Below are positions 1 to 10,366 of a DNA stretch of 64,000 bases, one piece after another. A model generated the notes under the pieces. That model did not search any database and was not told the DNA's origin. It worked only from the letters and a program-made list of their open reading frames with translations. A program made the position numbers and the translations under genes. Origin of the DNA: Cladophialophora immunda (Eukaryota > Ascomycota > Eurotiomycetes > Chaetothyriales > Herpotrichiellaceae). Numbering within the stretch: the first letter of the stretch is position 1; the number at the start of each line of letters is the position of its first letter. The stretch spans positions 6,098,485 through 6,162,484 of the forward strand of contig NW_015622542.1 in assembly GCF_000835495.1 (NCBI RefSeq). The letters run 5' to 3'.

Positions 1-7
1 ACAATCC

Positions 8-1777
8 CTATCCAAGGCTCATAGCAACGTCCTCCTGGACACTGAATGCTCGATGTCCAGGAGCATCTCGCCATTTATCCAGCATGTCGTCCTCGGGCCC
101 ATCGCGACTCCGATCACTCCGTGTGCTGAGCTGGCCCGTATTCTTCCCACTAGAGCTCTTGCTATCACTCCGGTCTCTTTTCGAGAACCAGCTGCCCGGC
201 TTCTTCACTCCTGACGACTTGACAGTGCTGTTGGCGTCATTGGACTTTTGATCTGCTTCAGATGGTTTCTCTGTAGGAGGTCTTGAGTCTGCGGTAACTG
301 TGTCTCCCGACCCGCCGACCCCTTTCGCAACCTCTTTTGCTCTCCTCACCTTGACCTCTTCCGTGTCCGACAGAGGTTGTGCTGGGGTGCCGCTTGGAGT
401 GTCCTCAACGCTCGGTGTCGCTTCGACAAGTTCCGCATCACGGAACCACTTGCGTCTCCTTGTATATCTGCCCCATCCGTCCTCCCTTCTTCCATCTTCC
501 CACCTATTGTCATAGTATATCCAGCCTCCACCATCATCGGCAGTCGCCTTACCCGACATGCCACCTGCTCCTATTTTGCTGTCGCTTGTCGCCCTCTTAT
601 GTGACTTGGCGTCTCCATGCTCTATTCGCCAGTCAGAGTCGATCCATCTCCACCGGGACAAACCACCCTCCACATCTGGGAGTTCGAACTCTTCTTTGGA
701 TGGTGCAGGGTTCAGATGTTCGTCCGTCCAAGGCGCGCGTTCGTATGCAAACAAAGAGGTTGTCCACCCCAGACCCAACCACCGCCGCTGGTTCTCGTAT
801 AGTATAAAGGTGAAACGAACGCCTGAAGAGTCCGGTTTCCGCTTGTTTGCGGCTTCCGAGGCGAGGTCGCCTTGAGATTTCGATCTGGTTCCAATTGATG
901 GTCGATTTGACGGTCCAGATTTAGCATTCGGTGAAGTATCAAATTCCAAACCAGTGATGAATGCCGCAGCCTTGCGCATGAAGACAGAACGCCAGAGAAT
1001 AACCCGAGACACCCGAGCGGGCTTGGAATGCCAGGTCAATATTATTGTGCCAACAGCAAGAATGACTCGTCGAGGAGTCAGGATATAGAAAGGCGGAAGA
1101 GTCAGGGTAATCCAAAAGGGGGTAACTAAAAGAACACGGATGAAGAGAGTCGTCAAAGCTGGCCGGGTCGTAGCGGCAGTCGGTGTGGTCTGGGTAGAGA
1201 GAAAATCGGTCAGGTTCAGGAAGGGATCCAACAGGACATTGCATCGGGCAGTCAATTCCTGTAGCGTCTCGACAATCTCATCGAGAGTCTTATGGTGCGA
1301 CTGAGATTCCGAGGGTTCCCTTTTGTGGCCCTTTGCGGTGTGTTTCTCTCCGGTTTTGCTGGTGGACGACAGAGGTGAATAGCGTCTGGAGTACATTCCC
1401 AGTATGAGACCAACTACTACGATGATCGGGCTTGCAAAGCGAATAATCTCACTGCCATAAAGTGTGATTCCCCAGAAGACCGCCACCATCAGATATGATT
1501 CCCACGGATCTCGAGTGCTCCATGACAGAAGACCGGCGAGTTTGTTCAGCGGGAGTAAGAAGGGATGTGAATGGGCTAGGGCTCGAGTGATCTGAGGTGG
1601 TGTCGCTACTAGCAAGGGCGACTTTTTGTGGACAATGATCGTAGACCGCTGCTTCGATGTAGCGGAGTAGCCAGAGGTGGATGTTGGAGAGAAGGCAGCA
1701 TATGTGGGGGGGTTGGGGTCCCAGGCCTGCTGGGACGAGGAATCAGACGGAGGTGCATATGAGGATGGTCTTGACAT
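8..1777 (-). CDS. Pex24/Pex23-family peroxisomal/ER membrane peroxin with dysferlin motifs
   Basis: A 589-residue protein if translation starts at the ATG at 1777. The frame stays open upstream to 1903, but only from a TTG. The N-terminal half has two hydrophobic stretches (near WESYLMVAVFWG and LTTLFIRVLLV), as in the integral peroxisomal membrane peroxin family (yeast Pex28-Pex32, Pex23/24 of other yeasts). These proteins sit at ER-peroxisome contacts and control peroxisome number and size. The middle carries a dysferlin N motif (FILYENQRRWLGLGW, then WRWIDSDWRIE) and then a dysferlin C motif (GGWIYYDNRW ... GRYTRRRKWFRDAEL). The Ser/Thr/Lys-rich tail looks disordered. No intron is needed and the stop codon lies 8 bases inside the window. 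It diverges from PAM16 over 582 bases. Family assignment is firm; which paralogue it is (Pex23- or Pex24-type) is not settled. Confidence 0.85.
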   Translation of the reverse strand: MSRPSSYAPPSDSSSQQAWDPNPPTYAAFSPTSTSGYSATSKQRSTIIVHKKSPLLVATPPQITRALAHSHPFLLPLNKLAGLLSWSTRDPWESYLMVAVFWGITLYGSEIIRFASPIIVVVGLILGMYSRRYSPLSSTSKTGEKHTAKGHKREPSESQSHHKTLDEIVETLQELTARCNVLLDPFLNLTDFLSTQTTPTAATTRPALTTLFIRVLLVTPFWITLTLPPFYILTPRRVILAVGTIILTWHSKPARVSRVILWRSVFMRKAAAFITGLEFDTSPNAKSGPSNRPSIGTRSKSQGDLASEAANKRKPDSSGVRFTFILYENQRRWLGLGWTTSLFAYERAPWTDEHLNPAPSKEEFELPDVEGGLSRWRWIDSDWRIEHGDAKSHKRATSDSKIGAGGMSGKATADDGGGWIYYDNRWEDGRREDGWGRYTRRRKWFRDAELVEATPSVEDTPSGTPAQPLSDTEEVKVRRAKEVAKGVGGSGDTVTADSRPPTEKPSEADQKSNDANSTVKSSGVKKPGSWFSKRDRSDSKSSSGKNTGQLSTRSDRSRDGPEDDMLDKWRDAPGHRAFSVQEDVAMSLG

Positions 1778-2359
1778 TGATGTGATCCAGGGTGTTTCTG
1801 AACAATCATCAGTACAGCTGAAGCAGCAGTTCGGATAGGGGATCGGTGTGTACCAAATGCTGCCATACACCGAGTAATGCAGGGTCATGAGGATGACACC
1901 CAAGGATACCTAAACAGATGACGCCACCAGTGCGGAGACGGAAAGATTCAGGTGAGGATAGCCTGATTGATGTGTAGAGGTCTGTGGTGCAGAATTGCAA
2001 CAACAGATGGTATAGACATGCTTGACAAAGGCAGATATTGGATTGCTCGGCGATTTTGAGAGCTGGTCTTGTGGACAACCTTGACTGCGGCACAGGCATG
2101 TGCACAGCGCAGGCAGAGACGTGATGATCAGTGACTTGTTCGGCGATCCATCCATGCAAGTCATAATGAAGGGGGACCCAGCACGTGACACCGAGAGAAC
2201 CGCGGATGTTTAGGCGAAGTTTCGCCGGTCCGAAATGGCGACAAGCAAAAAGATTTCCTGCAGCTTCTGTCGCTCGAAGACGACGAACAGCACACTCCGC
2301 CATCGCCAACATTGCGGCCATCAGCCAGTTTGATCTTGTTGCTTCGCTGACAGGAATCA
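1778..2359. promoter_or_regulatory. Divergent intergenic region between the peroxin gene and PAM16
   Basis: This stretch of 582 bases lies between two start codons pointing away from each other and so must hold both promoters and 5' leaders. I see no additional conserved reading frame or RNA gene in it. Confidence 0.5.
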
Positions 2360-2852
2360 ATGGTATGTATCTCCTGGTTTCCTGGTCTTGCCAGCCCGTC
2401 ATTCCCTGCAGGACATGGACTGACCGTCGCAGGCGCATCGAATTATCGCCCAGATCGTCCTAACCGGCGGGCGTGTCTTTGGCAGGGCCTTTGCAGAGGC
2501 ATACAAGCAAGCACAAGCATCGACACAATATGCAAGGGCTGCTGCGAAAAGTGACCCGGGTGCCGTCAATACCGCCGCCGCTTCCGGAATGACCCTTGAC
2601 GAAGCCTGCAAGATTCTCAACGTGAAGCCTCCCCAAGGTGGCGCCACCAACATGGAACAGGTCATGGAGAGGTTCAAGAAGTTGTACGATCTCAACGAGC
2701 CGAAGAAAGGTGGTGGTGGATCCTTCTACCTCCAGAGCAAGATTCTTCGTGCAAGAGAACGGATAGAGATGGAGGCCCGCGCCGCCGAGCACAAGGCCAA
2801 GTTGGAAAAAGAAATCAAAGAAGGTTGGAGACCCAAGATATACAAAGATTGA
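2360..2852 (+). CDS. PAM16: Pam16/Tim16, J-like subunit of the mitochondrial presequence translocase motor
   Basis: Two exons: 2360-2362 (only the ATG) and 2433-2852, joined across a 70-base intron that starts GTATGT and ends GCAG. The product is 140 residues, the usual size for Pam16. It reads MAHRIIAQIVLTGGR at the N terminus (membrane-associating segment). The degenerate J domain follows from about residue 55 (MTLDEACKILNVKP ... MERFKKLYDLN ... GSFYLQSKILRARE). As in the family, the HPD motif of true J proteins is absent: Pam16 binds Pam18 and restrains its stimulation of mtHsp70 during matrix protein import. The start codon is chosen because it alone puts the conserved MAHRII N terminus in frame. 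The splitting of the gene directly after the ATG is notable. Confidence 0.95.
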
Positions 2853-4255
2853 TCTCCCTTGTGGCTGACCGTCTCCAAAGGACGGTAACGAGACTGGATG
2901 GCCAACTCGGCCCACACCACTTCGTTTCCTCGAATCCTCTTTTCGACAATTGTTTCTCGAGCATAGCGGACGGCGTTGGATGGGGATCTACTGTAAAAAT
3001 CGATTGTACTATACCATGGGCGAGGGTCTACGCTAGAATCTTTCAGCAAAGAGAATGGGATTTTCACGTCTTGGATGGATGCTCCTTCTACTTTCGAGGG
3101 AAGGGTGGCTATATGCAGGAAGAGATAGCAGACAGGCCGACGCGGTGTCTCTGGTATCAGATCTGCCATATTCGCAGCCTTGGGGGTTGGGGGACCGACG
3201 CCGCTCCATCCCAATGAGCGACTCTCCACTCAAGGAAGGAAATTGGGACCATGTTGAATCGGCCATATATTGGCCCGGGGTGAAGTCGATGCAGACATGT
3301 AGAGAACGAGAGCGAACGAAAGAGATCCAGGAGAGGGTTGGGGAAACTCGATACTCCCTCCTGGCGCTCAAGCAGGTTCCAGAAATGATAACACATTCAA
3401 AGTCACATTTGGCTAGTGGCTATTACATACGGTGATGTGTTGGCAGCCAAAAAAGGAGCACGGATCAGTCAAGCCGACCAGTTTCGATGCTTGCGTAAGG
3501 AGGAAGGGCAGGGAAGACCAGGATCACCACGATCACCGGGTTAGAAGTGGGTATTGACGGAGGCAGAGGTGCGATAAGGTGTGAGATCTGTGCCGCAGGT
3601 TACAAAGACTGCGCCCAGGCCAATATGAAGGCGTCATGGATCTGGGTGGCGTCGTCCGCGATTCTGCTTCGCTGCGTTTGTCTCCATCCCCCATGTTCCA
3701 GGCTTGCATTATCTTGACCTGTGACGAGTCAACGTTGCGTGCTTAAGCGAAGATGCTACTATGCCGCTTGTCGATGCAGGTGTCCATCCCATTGTTGCCC
3801 GCTAGGATCCCATCAGATTGATTGATGCCCTGCCCTTGGCCGTTTTGGAGCGCATCTCGGTCCACACATTGCTTTCCAATCCACACCCTCCGCCTGCGAC
3901 AGCCTGCGACAGCCTGTGACTCGGAGGAGAACAATCTAGGCCACCGGCAACTCACCTCCTTCTTGTTCTCTAGCTCGATATCAGCCGCAGGAACCTATCC
4001 CTTGCATGCCTTGGACTGCCCCACCGCGCTGTCGCCATCTCTCCCAAAACTTCCGAATCGAACCAAACGCAAAAAAAGAGTCTTTGGTGGCTCGTGTCAT
4101 CCATCAGAATTCCCGATTTCGACCGCCGTTGCCCAGAAAGGTATTACATTGGCACCCTGCCCCTAGATACCTCCAACCCGCCTCGACTATTCAACCTACA
4201 TACCCTTCTTTCACCAGACTCATACACTGTGCTTGTCCGTGGGACTGACGAAGAC
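2853..4255. other. Intergenic region between PAM16 and ARA2 (about 1.4 kb)
   Basis: It holds the PAM16 3' end and the ARA2 promoter. Two overlapping open frames of 100-150 codons occur on opposite strands around 2825-3229. Neither resembles a family I recognise and both run into PAM16 coding sequence. The part from 3400 to 4250 shows no gene. Confidence 0.4.
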
Positions 4256-5622
4256 ATGCCCAGGTCGGGGTCGCCACTCTCCAACTCACTCCCCCCTCTT
4301 GTCTTTGGGACCGCCACTTTCAATTATCAGGTAAGTTAGCACCTTATCTTCCCGAGGTTGGATATTTGTTGACATGGACCTCACAGTACAATGTCGACCC
4401 ATACGCATTGGGTCCCACGTCTCTCGTCCAGAAGGCCCTTGCACAAGGAGTCCATGCTTTTGACACCTCTCCTTACTATGGGCCGGCGGAAGAGATCCTC
4501 GGGACTGCTTTGGACACCGACCTAGTCCGACGACACTATCCGCGGGATCAGTACTTCATCCTTACAAAAGTTGGCCGCGTCGCCGCCGATATCTTCGATT
4601 ATTCCCCATCTTGGATCCGACAAAGCGTCCAGAGAAGCTGCAAACGTCTGAGGACTAATTACCTCGACGTCGTCTACTGCCATGATTGCGAGTTCGTCTC
4701 GCCAGAGGAAGTGCTCTGCGCCGTAAGAGAGCTCCGTCGCATCCGGGACGAAGAAGGCACCGTCCATTATGTCGGTATCTCCGGCTACCCTGTGCTGGTT
4801 CTTTGCGAGCTGGCTGAAATGATTCTGCGAGAGACCGGCGAACCACTGGACATTGTTCAATCATATGCGAATTTCACCCTGCAGAACACTCGACTGCTTT
4901 CGGATGGTCTCCAGCGGCTCGTGAACGCCGGGGTAGATGTTGTGACAAATGCTAGTCCCCTTGGAATGGGCCTGTTGAGGTCGACCGGTCCTCCGGTGGG
5001 AGCCATGGGCAATTGGCATCCGGCCCCAGATGGCCTCCGACAAGCCTGCATCAACGCCGCAAAATGGGCAGAGTTCAGAGGAGAAAAGCTAGAGGTTGTT
5101 GCAGTCAGATTCGCCCTTGAAAACTGGCTACGGGAAGGCGCCAAAGTCGGTTCCCTGGGTGACCCCCTAGGAAATACCGACGTATCTTATGGCCACGCTC
5201 TCAGCTTGCCTCGGGAAAGGCTCGGTGTCAGCGTCATGGGGGTCAGTAAGGTGGAAGAGCTCGACGAGACGATGCGAGTGTGGAGAAGCGTTCTCGATGG
5301 TCTAGCCGATGATCTCGATGCCGAACCTGGGACCATTACTCCCTCCGACTCCGTTACTGATCATGAGTGGTCTCTAGCGCGGCGGCAGACCATCCGCGAA
5401 CTCGCCAAAGGCATTCGGGGGGTTATCGGCTCTCAATGGGTTGACTATGCCTGGGAGTCTCCCGATCCAGGCTTTTTCAATCAAAGAGAGAGGAAGGACG
5501 ATGTTGTGGTTAATGAAGTTGAAGTCTCTGCTGCTCCCGACACAACGATGCTCACACCTCCCTCCGAAGCCGACGACAATGGGGTACCAACGGACGTTCC
5601 GCCTCTATGCTCTGAAGCATGA
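4256..5622 (+). CDS. ARA2: NAD-dependent D-arabinose 1-dehydrogenase (Ara2-type aldo-keto reductase)
   Basis: Two exons, 4256-4330 and 4387-5622, with a 56-base GTAAGT...ACAG intron; 436 residues. The protein follows yeast Ara2, which oxidises D-arabinose to the lactone in the erythroascorbate pathway. It has an N-terminal LVFGTATFNYQ, DTSPYYGPAEEILG with the catalytic Asp near 51 and Tyr near 56, LTKVGR (Lys near 86) and VYCHDCE (His near 124). That completes the aldo-keto reductase Asp-Tyr-Lys-His tetrad. At about 100 residues longer than yeast Ara2, it carries a C-terminal extension after the barrel (residues from about 330) containing a WVDYAWESPDPGFF segment. The ATG at 4256 is the last start before the conserved N terminus; the frame is open further upstream, so a longer N terminus is not excluded. 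Cytosolic by inference. Confidence 0.9.
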
Positions 5623-5682
5623 TTGCAAACCAAGTGTTGTTCAGTGTATGAAGTGGATTATCACTATTAAAGTTATCTTTCG

Positions 5683-6006
5683 GTGGATTTTGCCGGCCGC
5701 CAACTTCTGTCACTTCAACCTCAGTTGCCCCCGGTTGAGAGGTTCGCGACGGCAGGGATCGCGGCAATCGCGCATCTCGAGCTGCTGCGGCAATCTACGA
5801 AATATTCTGATCTGATCATAGACCGTCAAGGAGATGAATTTAGACTTCACCGAAATGTCGTTTACTCTCAGTTTGCAATGTTTGACACAAAACACAACGA
5901 AACATTCGAGATGGCCGACCCGGCTTTCCAATCTTGCGCAATTACAACGTTCCTCGAGGAAGCCCTAGACATTTCAGCGGCCGTCCACAGAAGGAATCTG
6001 ACATGA
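5683..6006 (+). pseudogene. BTB/POZ-domain gene relic
   Basis: A frame of about 108 codons contains LLRQSTKYSDLIIDRQGDEF then RLHRNVVYSQFAMF, which matches the start of a fungal BTB/POZ domain (consensus YSDLtI....eFkvHk.vv...S.fF). The rest of the domain (the LPDDDP and LEYLYTGDY-like parts) is missing or scrambled and the frame ends soon after. No ATG precedes the domain in frame: the frame opens with GTG. It lies just behind ARA2 on the same strand. I read it as a decayed or truncated copy; a multi-exon gene with unrecognised exons is possible but less likely. Confidence 0.4.
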
Positions 6007-6825
6007 TGGCGAGTCTTATTCTCTCCTTGTACCTATCGGCATTTTGCCCACGGCTTATCTGGGCCAGGAGAGAAGAATATGCCGAGGCCAAATGCCCCAC
6101 GGCGCTTTTGAAAGAGAGAGACGGCTGGGCCTAAGATGTCCCCCCAAAGTCAAGGTCCTTGGTTCCAAGACACTCGAGATGCTCTCAGCCCAAGGCCCTG
6201 CAGAAGCTTGCGTGCGACCGGTCGACCAGGCATTTCGAGGTCGATTTGGGTGCGTCTTGTCGCGGGGAGCTCACTGAGAATTTATCGGTGTCAGGCAAAT
6301 TGTAGTATGCAGTCTTTCGCCAGTCGATAAACGCAGCCATCGTAGCCAGTATGAGCACCCCATAGATCCTATTCGATTCTCCTCGATAGAATCCCCTACC
6401 AACCTTGCTTCGTGGTGAAGCGCAGGCGAGCGCCTTCCCATAGCATCTCGCGAAGCTACAGTAATTGTTGGACGCGAAAGATCGTGACAGTCCCCACAGG
6501 GGTCGGGTTAGATCCAACTGATAATACCAAACTTGAGCAAGCTCTAAAGCAGTGTCACTTATCCTGTGGTTGCCATCTTTACACAAAGCACTGTACGGTA
6601 CTACGCCTGAGAAGCTAGCGCACCGGGAAACGGAACGAGTCTTGGGGTCAAGTACCTTCAAAAGGGTCAGAAGCATAGTTACGTACCCCTTCCAGACTGC
6701 CCTCCTCTCCAAGTGATTGACTTTACGACTTCTCTGAGTGGGAAGTCGTAGTTTGAAGAATCCATCACCGAAAAATAATATAAAACCGGATACATAATAA
6801 AATTGCTGTTAGGGTACAAGAACGA
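6007..6825. other. Intergenic region before the permease gene
   Basis: About 820 bases between the BTB relic and the stop codon of the permease gene, which reads toward it. Open frames here are short and resemble nothing I recognise. Confidence 0.4.
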
Positions 6826-8593
6826 TCAAGAAGCCATCGGCTCATCCTTCGACTCTAGAGCTTCTCCCATGCTGCCGGCCGTGAGGGTACCTGTGTTTGC
6901 GGCATTCAACATCTCCAGCCCGTCAATCTGAATGGCTGGTCCGGTAAAGGTCTTCCGCTTCCCACCCCACCACAGACACATAGTGATCAGCCATACGCCC
7001 ACCAGGACGACACTGACGTAGTTCATGTTCTGCGCCGTCGCGGGCAAGAAGACGGGGAAACTGAACAGGACCGTGTAGAAGAGGGTCCAGAGGACGGAGA
7101 AGGCGTTGCAGAACGGGCCCAGGATCGGGCCCATGTCGAACGGACGGGCCGGGAGGACGTTGGCGCGGCCGCGGACCAAGACGATGGCTTGCGGAATGGC
7201 GTATGTAATGTTCAACCCGAGGATCGACAACGAGATGAAGCTGTTGAACGCGGTGGTGGATCCGATGTAAATCAGCCCGTAGAGTATGCAGAACACCATG
7301 GTCAGGAGTGAGGCGTTGACCGGCACTTGGAGCGTCGGATGGACTTTGGCAAAGATGGAAGAGAAGGGGAGGCCGTTGTCTCGGGCAAACGCCCATGTCA
7401 GGCGCCCGGCGGTGAGAAAGCAGGATATCGTCGCGCCATAGTACACGACCAGGAGCCAAACCGCCAGAAAGGCGGCGCCTCCCTGATTTCTCAGGGCCTG
7501 GTAAAAGACCGTCAGGATGGGGAGGTATGACAGCGAAACCTCGTCAAGGTCATTGGTCGAGAACATAAAGGCAATCGTCCACAGCAAGCTGGTGGTCGCT
7601 CCAATGATCATAGTCATGCCGATCGCGCGGGGGACATTCCTCGAAGGGTTTGGCATCTCCTCCGCGATGTGAGTCGCCGAGTCGGTCGCTGCTCACACAA
7701 GATCTTTGTCAGTTTAAGGTGTCCATGATACAGACTGTTCCGAGTCCCCATTAGAACCACATACCTAAGAAGACGTACATGCAACTCCCAAGGCCGAGGA
7801 AGAAAGCAATCCCATCATTCCATCCGGTTTGATTGTCCCACGCGGTGAACACGGTCCGACCGGATTGTTTCGTGTCGGAAGCGGCCAGGACCGTGATGAA
7901 GAAGACCACAAAGCCGACGATGCTGGCCAGGAAGAAGGCAATCTCGGTCTTGGGCATAAAGGTCGGGAGGAGGACGAAGATGGCCACCGCGAGACACGTC
8001 AGGAGGACATAGACCAGGTAGACCTGCCACTGAGTCCACACATAGTCCGGGTTCAAAAAGGAGGCCAAGTTGACACAGATCTGGGCGCAAAAGATGCACG
8101 CCGACGCGGCCGTCATCCACCAAGCCACGACGCTGAGCCATCCCGCCGTGAAAGCAATGGCAGCTCGATATTTGGGAGGGGCGACCATGAATGCAAAGCT
8201 GAAATGCCGCGGATTAGTATGCGCGCCCGAAATCTCCAACATCATGAACGGGGAAATTTACTGGTATTGTCCCCCGCTGGATGGGAAAGCTGAGGCAAGC
8301 TCGGCCAGTCCGGCATTGATGAAACTGCAGGCCACTGCGGCCACCACTTGGCCCCAGAAGATCGCCGGGCCACCGCCGGCGAACAACGGAGTCGGGAAGA
8401 CGGCGGAGATGCCAATCCACGAATTGGTGATGGTGAAGGCCAGGGAGATGGTTGCCAGGGTTCCAAACTGGCGAGGCAGCTCGCCCTTGTGGCCTTGGAC
8501 TCGTAGTTGAATCTCGTCCGCCGACAACCCTGTCAGGTCCATGCTGGAGCGGACCCGGGTGTTGTTGACGTTCGCCGCGACCTTGTCTGTCAT
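6826..8593 (-). CDS. APC-superfamily amino acid/GABA/choline-type permease
   Basis: Three exons on the minus strand (8593-8262, 8198-7765, 7688-6826); introns of 63 and 76 bases, the first with a CTAAT branch-like site. The product is 542 residues, the usual length for the fungal GABA/choline permease group (Uga4, Hnm1). It has about 12 hydrophobic spans. The N-terminal LPRQFGTLATISLAFTITNSW and ELASAFPSSGGQYHF segments are hallmarks of this group, as is ATDSATHIAEEMPNPSRNVPRAI after span 6. The second acceptor is a CAG preceded by GAG three bases upstream, so an extra Ala is possible. It opens the accessory block and diverges from the RidA-family gene. By family it imports an amine, amino acid or GABA-like compound at the plasma membrane; the real substrate cannot be read from sequence. 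Confidence 0.92.
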
Positions 8594-9235
8594 TCTGGGG
8601 ACTAGTATTGTCCAATCCCGGAAAGTCTTCTCGTCAAAAGTGATCAGTCAACGGAGCTGAAGTCAGCCAAACGCCTTCGCCGATGTTGAGGAACGAGAAG
8701 GGATGTATCTGGTCAAGGACGGTGGTGGGCTTCGCGGCGCTGAAGTAGAACTCCATAAGGCGACAGAGGACAGATCGAGGTGCCGCATTTGAAGGCATTC
8801 GACCATCCTGCAGGTACCAAATCGAGACCTATCGACTGGCCAGGCCATCTGAACAGATTCCTGTAAGAGGACTAACTCATGACCGAGGCCATGCTGAACG
8901 TTGATAAGAAAGAAACTCTAGCTGAGATTTTGTCTATTCTGGGTTAGCGTTGTCTTTTGAAGCAGGTGTCGGGCCCCACATTGCCTGCCTAGTGCGGTCC
9001 TATTATTTGTTCCGGAGAACTGATACACGCAGTGTATAGAACATTAATGACCGCCGCTGTGAAAATGCTCAATACTATCACATCGTTCCTCTCGAGACTC
9101 CTTCAAAGTAGTGCAATCATCTGTTAACCGATACCCTGAAGCCTGTTGAGACCTTCAGCCAACGTCATCCGCCGCCGGCTTCCACTCACCCTCAGAGCAG
9201 CGTCTGGGCTTGAGCCTCTTGCCGAGCATCTCGCC
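8594..9235. promoter_or_regulatory. Divergent promoter region between the permease and RidA-family genes
   Basis: 642 bases between two outward-facing start codons. I see no gene in it. The arrangement would allow shared control of uptake and imine handling; no operator is identified. Confidence 0.45.
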
Positions 9236-9715
9236 ATGTCTTTTGTCCAAAGTCACTTCTACCCTGGCGCCGAAACCCTCGCAGAAGTCTTCAGCTGCAG
9301 CAGCTCCTCGTCCTTCCAGGTCAAAGGGGCTCGCATTGTCGCCGTCGGCGGTCAAATCGGCGAATCCGACGAATACTCGCCCTTTACGCCCGATGGCGCC
9401 GACGGCTCGCAGTTCGAAGGAGGCCACGCGCAGCAGTTCGAAGTCGCCATGCAAAATGTGGAGCGGGCTCTGGCCGTCGCATCTCCCCATCTCAGTCCCG
9501 AACAATTGTGGGCGGGCGTCTTTAATATGACATCGTTTCACGTCGGTGTCGTGCCACAGGAGGAGCAACTGAAAATAGGGGCAGTGGCCAGGAAGTATTT
9601 TGGCAAGGGCAACAACAAGCCTGCTTGGGCAGCAATCTGTGTAGCGGCATTGTTTCCACCCAAATGTTTGATCGAGATCCAAGTTCAGGCTGCTTATCCG
9701 GAGGAAGCTGCTTGA
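9236..9715 (+). CDS. RidA/YjgF-family protein (enamine/imine deaminase-like)
   Basis: A single exon of 159 codons starting at the ATG at 9236; upstream the frame opens only with TTG. The fold signature is clear: an N-terminal AEVFSCSSSSSFQVKG strand region, VAVGGQIGE, a middle helix with FEVAMQNVERALAVAS, and the closing PPKCLIEIQVQAAYP strand. Classical RidA proteins carry an arginine in the closing segment (Arg105 in E. coli) that binds the carboxylate of the enamine substrate. Here the matching position reads Lys (PPKCLIEI), so this may belong to one of the Rid subfamilies without proven deaminase activity. No mitochondrial presequence is obvious. It sits between the permease and the PhyH-type gene, which fits a role in clearing reactive imines from amine oxidation, but that is inference. 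Confidence 0.85.
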   Translation: MSFVQSHFYPGAETLAEVFSCSSSSSFQVKGARIVAVGGQIGESDEYSPFTPDGADGSQFEGGHAQQFEVAMQNVERALAVASPHLSPEQLWAGVFNMTSFHVGVVPQEEQLKIGAVARKYFGKGNNKPAWAAICVAALFPPKCLIEIQVQAAYPEEAA

Positions 9716-10366
9716 TGCGTAAATATTATCGAGGACGAAAGGGCTCAAGCCGCTTATGTCTCTGGATTATCAGGTGTGTCTTGACATATATAGCGGAGGG
9801 CCTGTAGCTAAACTGCCTTGTGCAGGATGAAGCAAGGAAAGGAGTCTCCTGCGCTGCAACTCAGCTTATAACGAACGACATTTCAAAATTCATTACTTCA
9901 TAGTAAAGTTGCCATGGATAGTATGGTAGAACATGTTCTTTGGTAGGCGCTCTTAGTACCATTGTCTTGGTCAGAGAGATCCTAACGCCCTTCAAGGTTG
10001 GACTCAGATAGGGTTTGTGTGGCATATGTCGAGGCATAAAACTCCAACTTCGACTCATGTTTTCAAGGTCAAGTTTGAAGTCGTTCTTACGACACGTTCC
10101 GCCATCAGAGGTCGAGTTGGAGACTTTTACCAAGAATGCCACAGTCTTGCTGATTCGAAGTAGAAAACTTGGTGGCACCCAAAAATCTAGAAAGCCATTC
10201 CAAACTACGACACCGCAGGGAGCATCAATTCTCTTTTGGGCAAAAACGCGGCCTGGACTACCCCCGAAAAAGACCAATGATGATAGTAGGATGCAGATTA
10301 AAATTCTCCTTTTTTGATTATAAGATGTTGCCTTCGGACACGCCGGGCTACAGGACGAGTACATAT
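9716..10366. other. Convergent intergenic region (RidA-family gene and PhyH-type gene)
   Basis: 651 bases between two stop codons. The minus-strand open frame over it resembles no known family. I see only 3' ends here. Confidence 0.4.

Noticed and set aside
2726..3169. Minus-strand frame of about 147 codons starting at an ATG (MADLIPETPRRPVC...), opposite the PAM16 3' end
   Set aside because: It looks somewhat protein-like but matches no family I know, runs about 127 bases antisense into PAM16 coding sequence, and an equally long plus-strand frame covers the same DNA.
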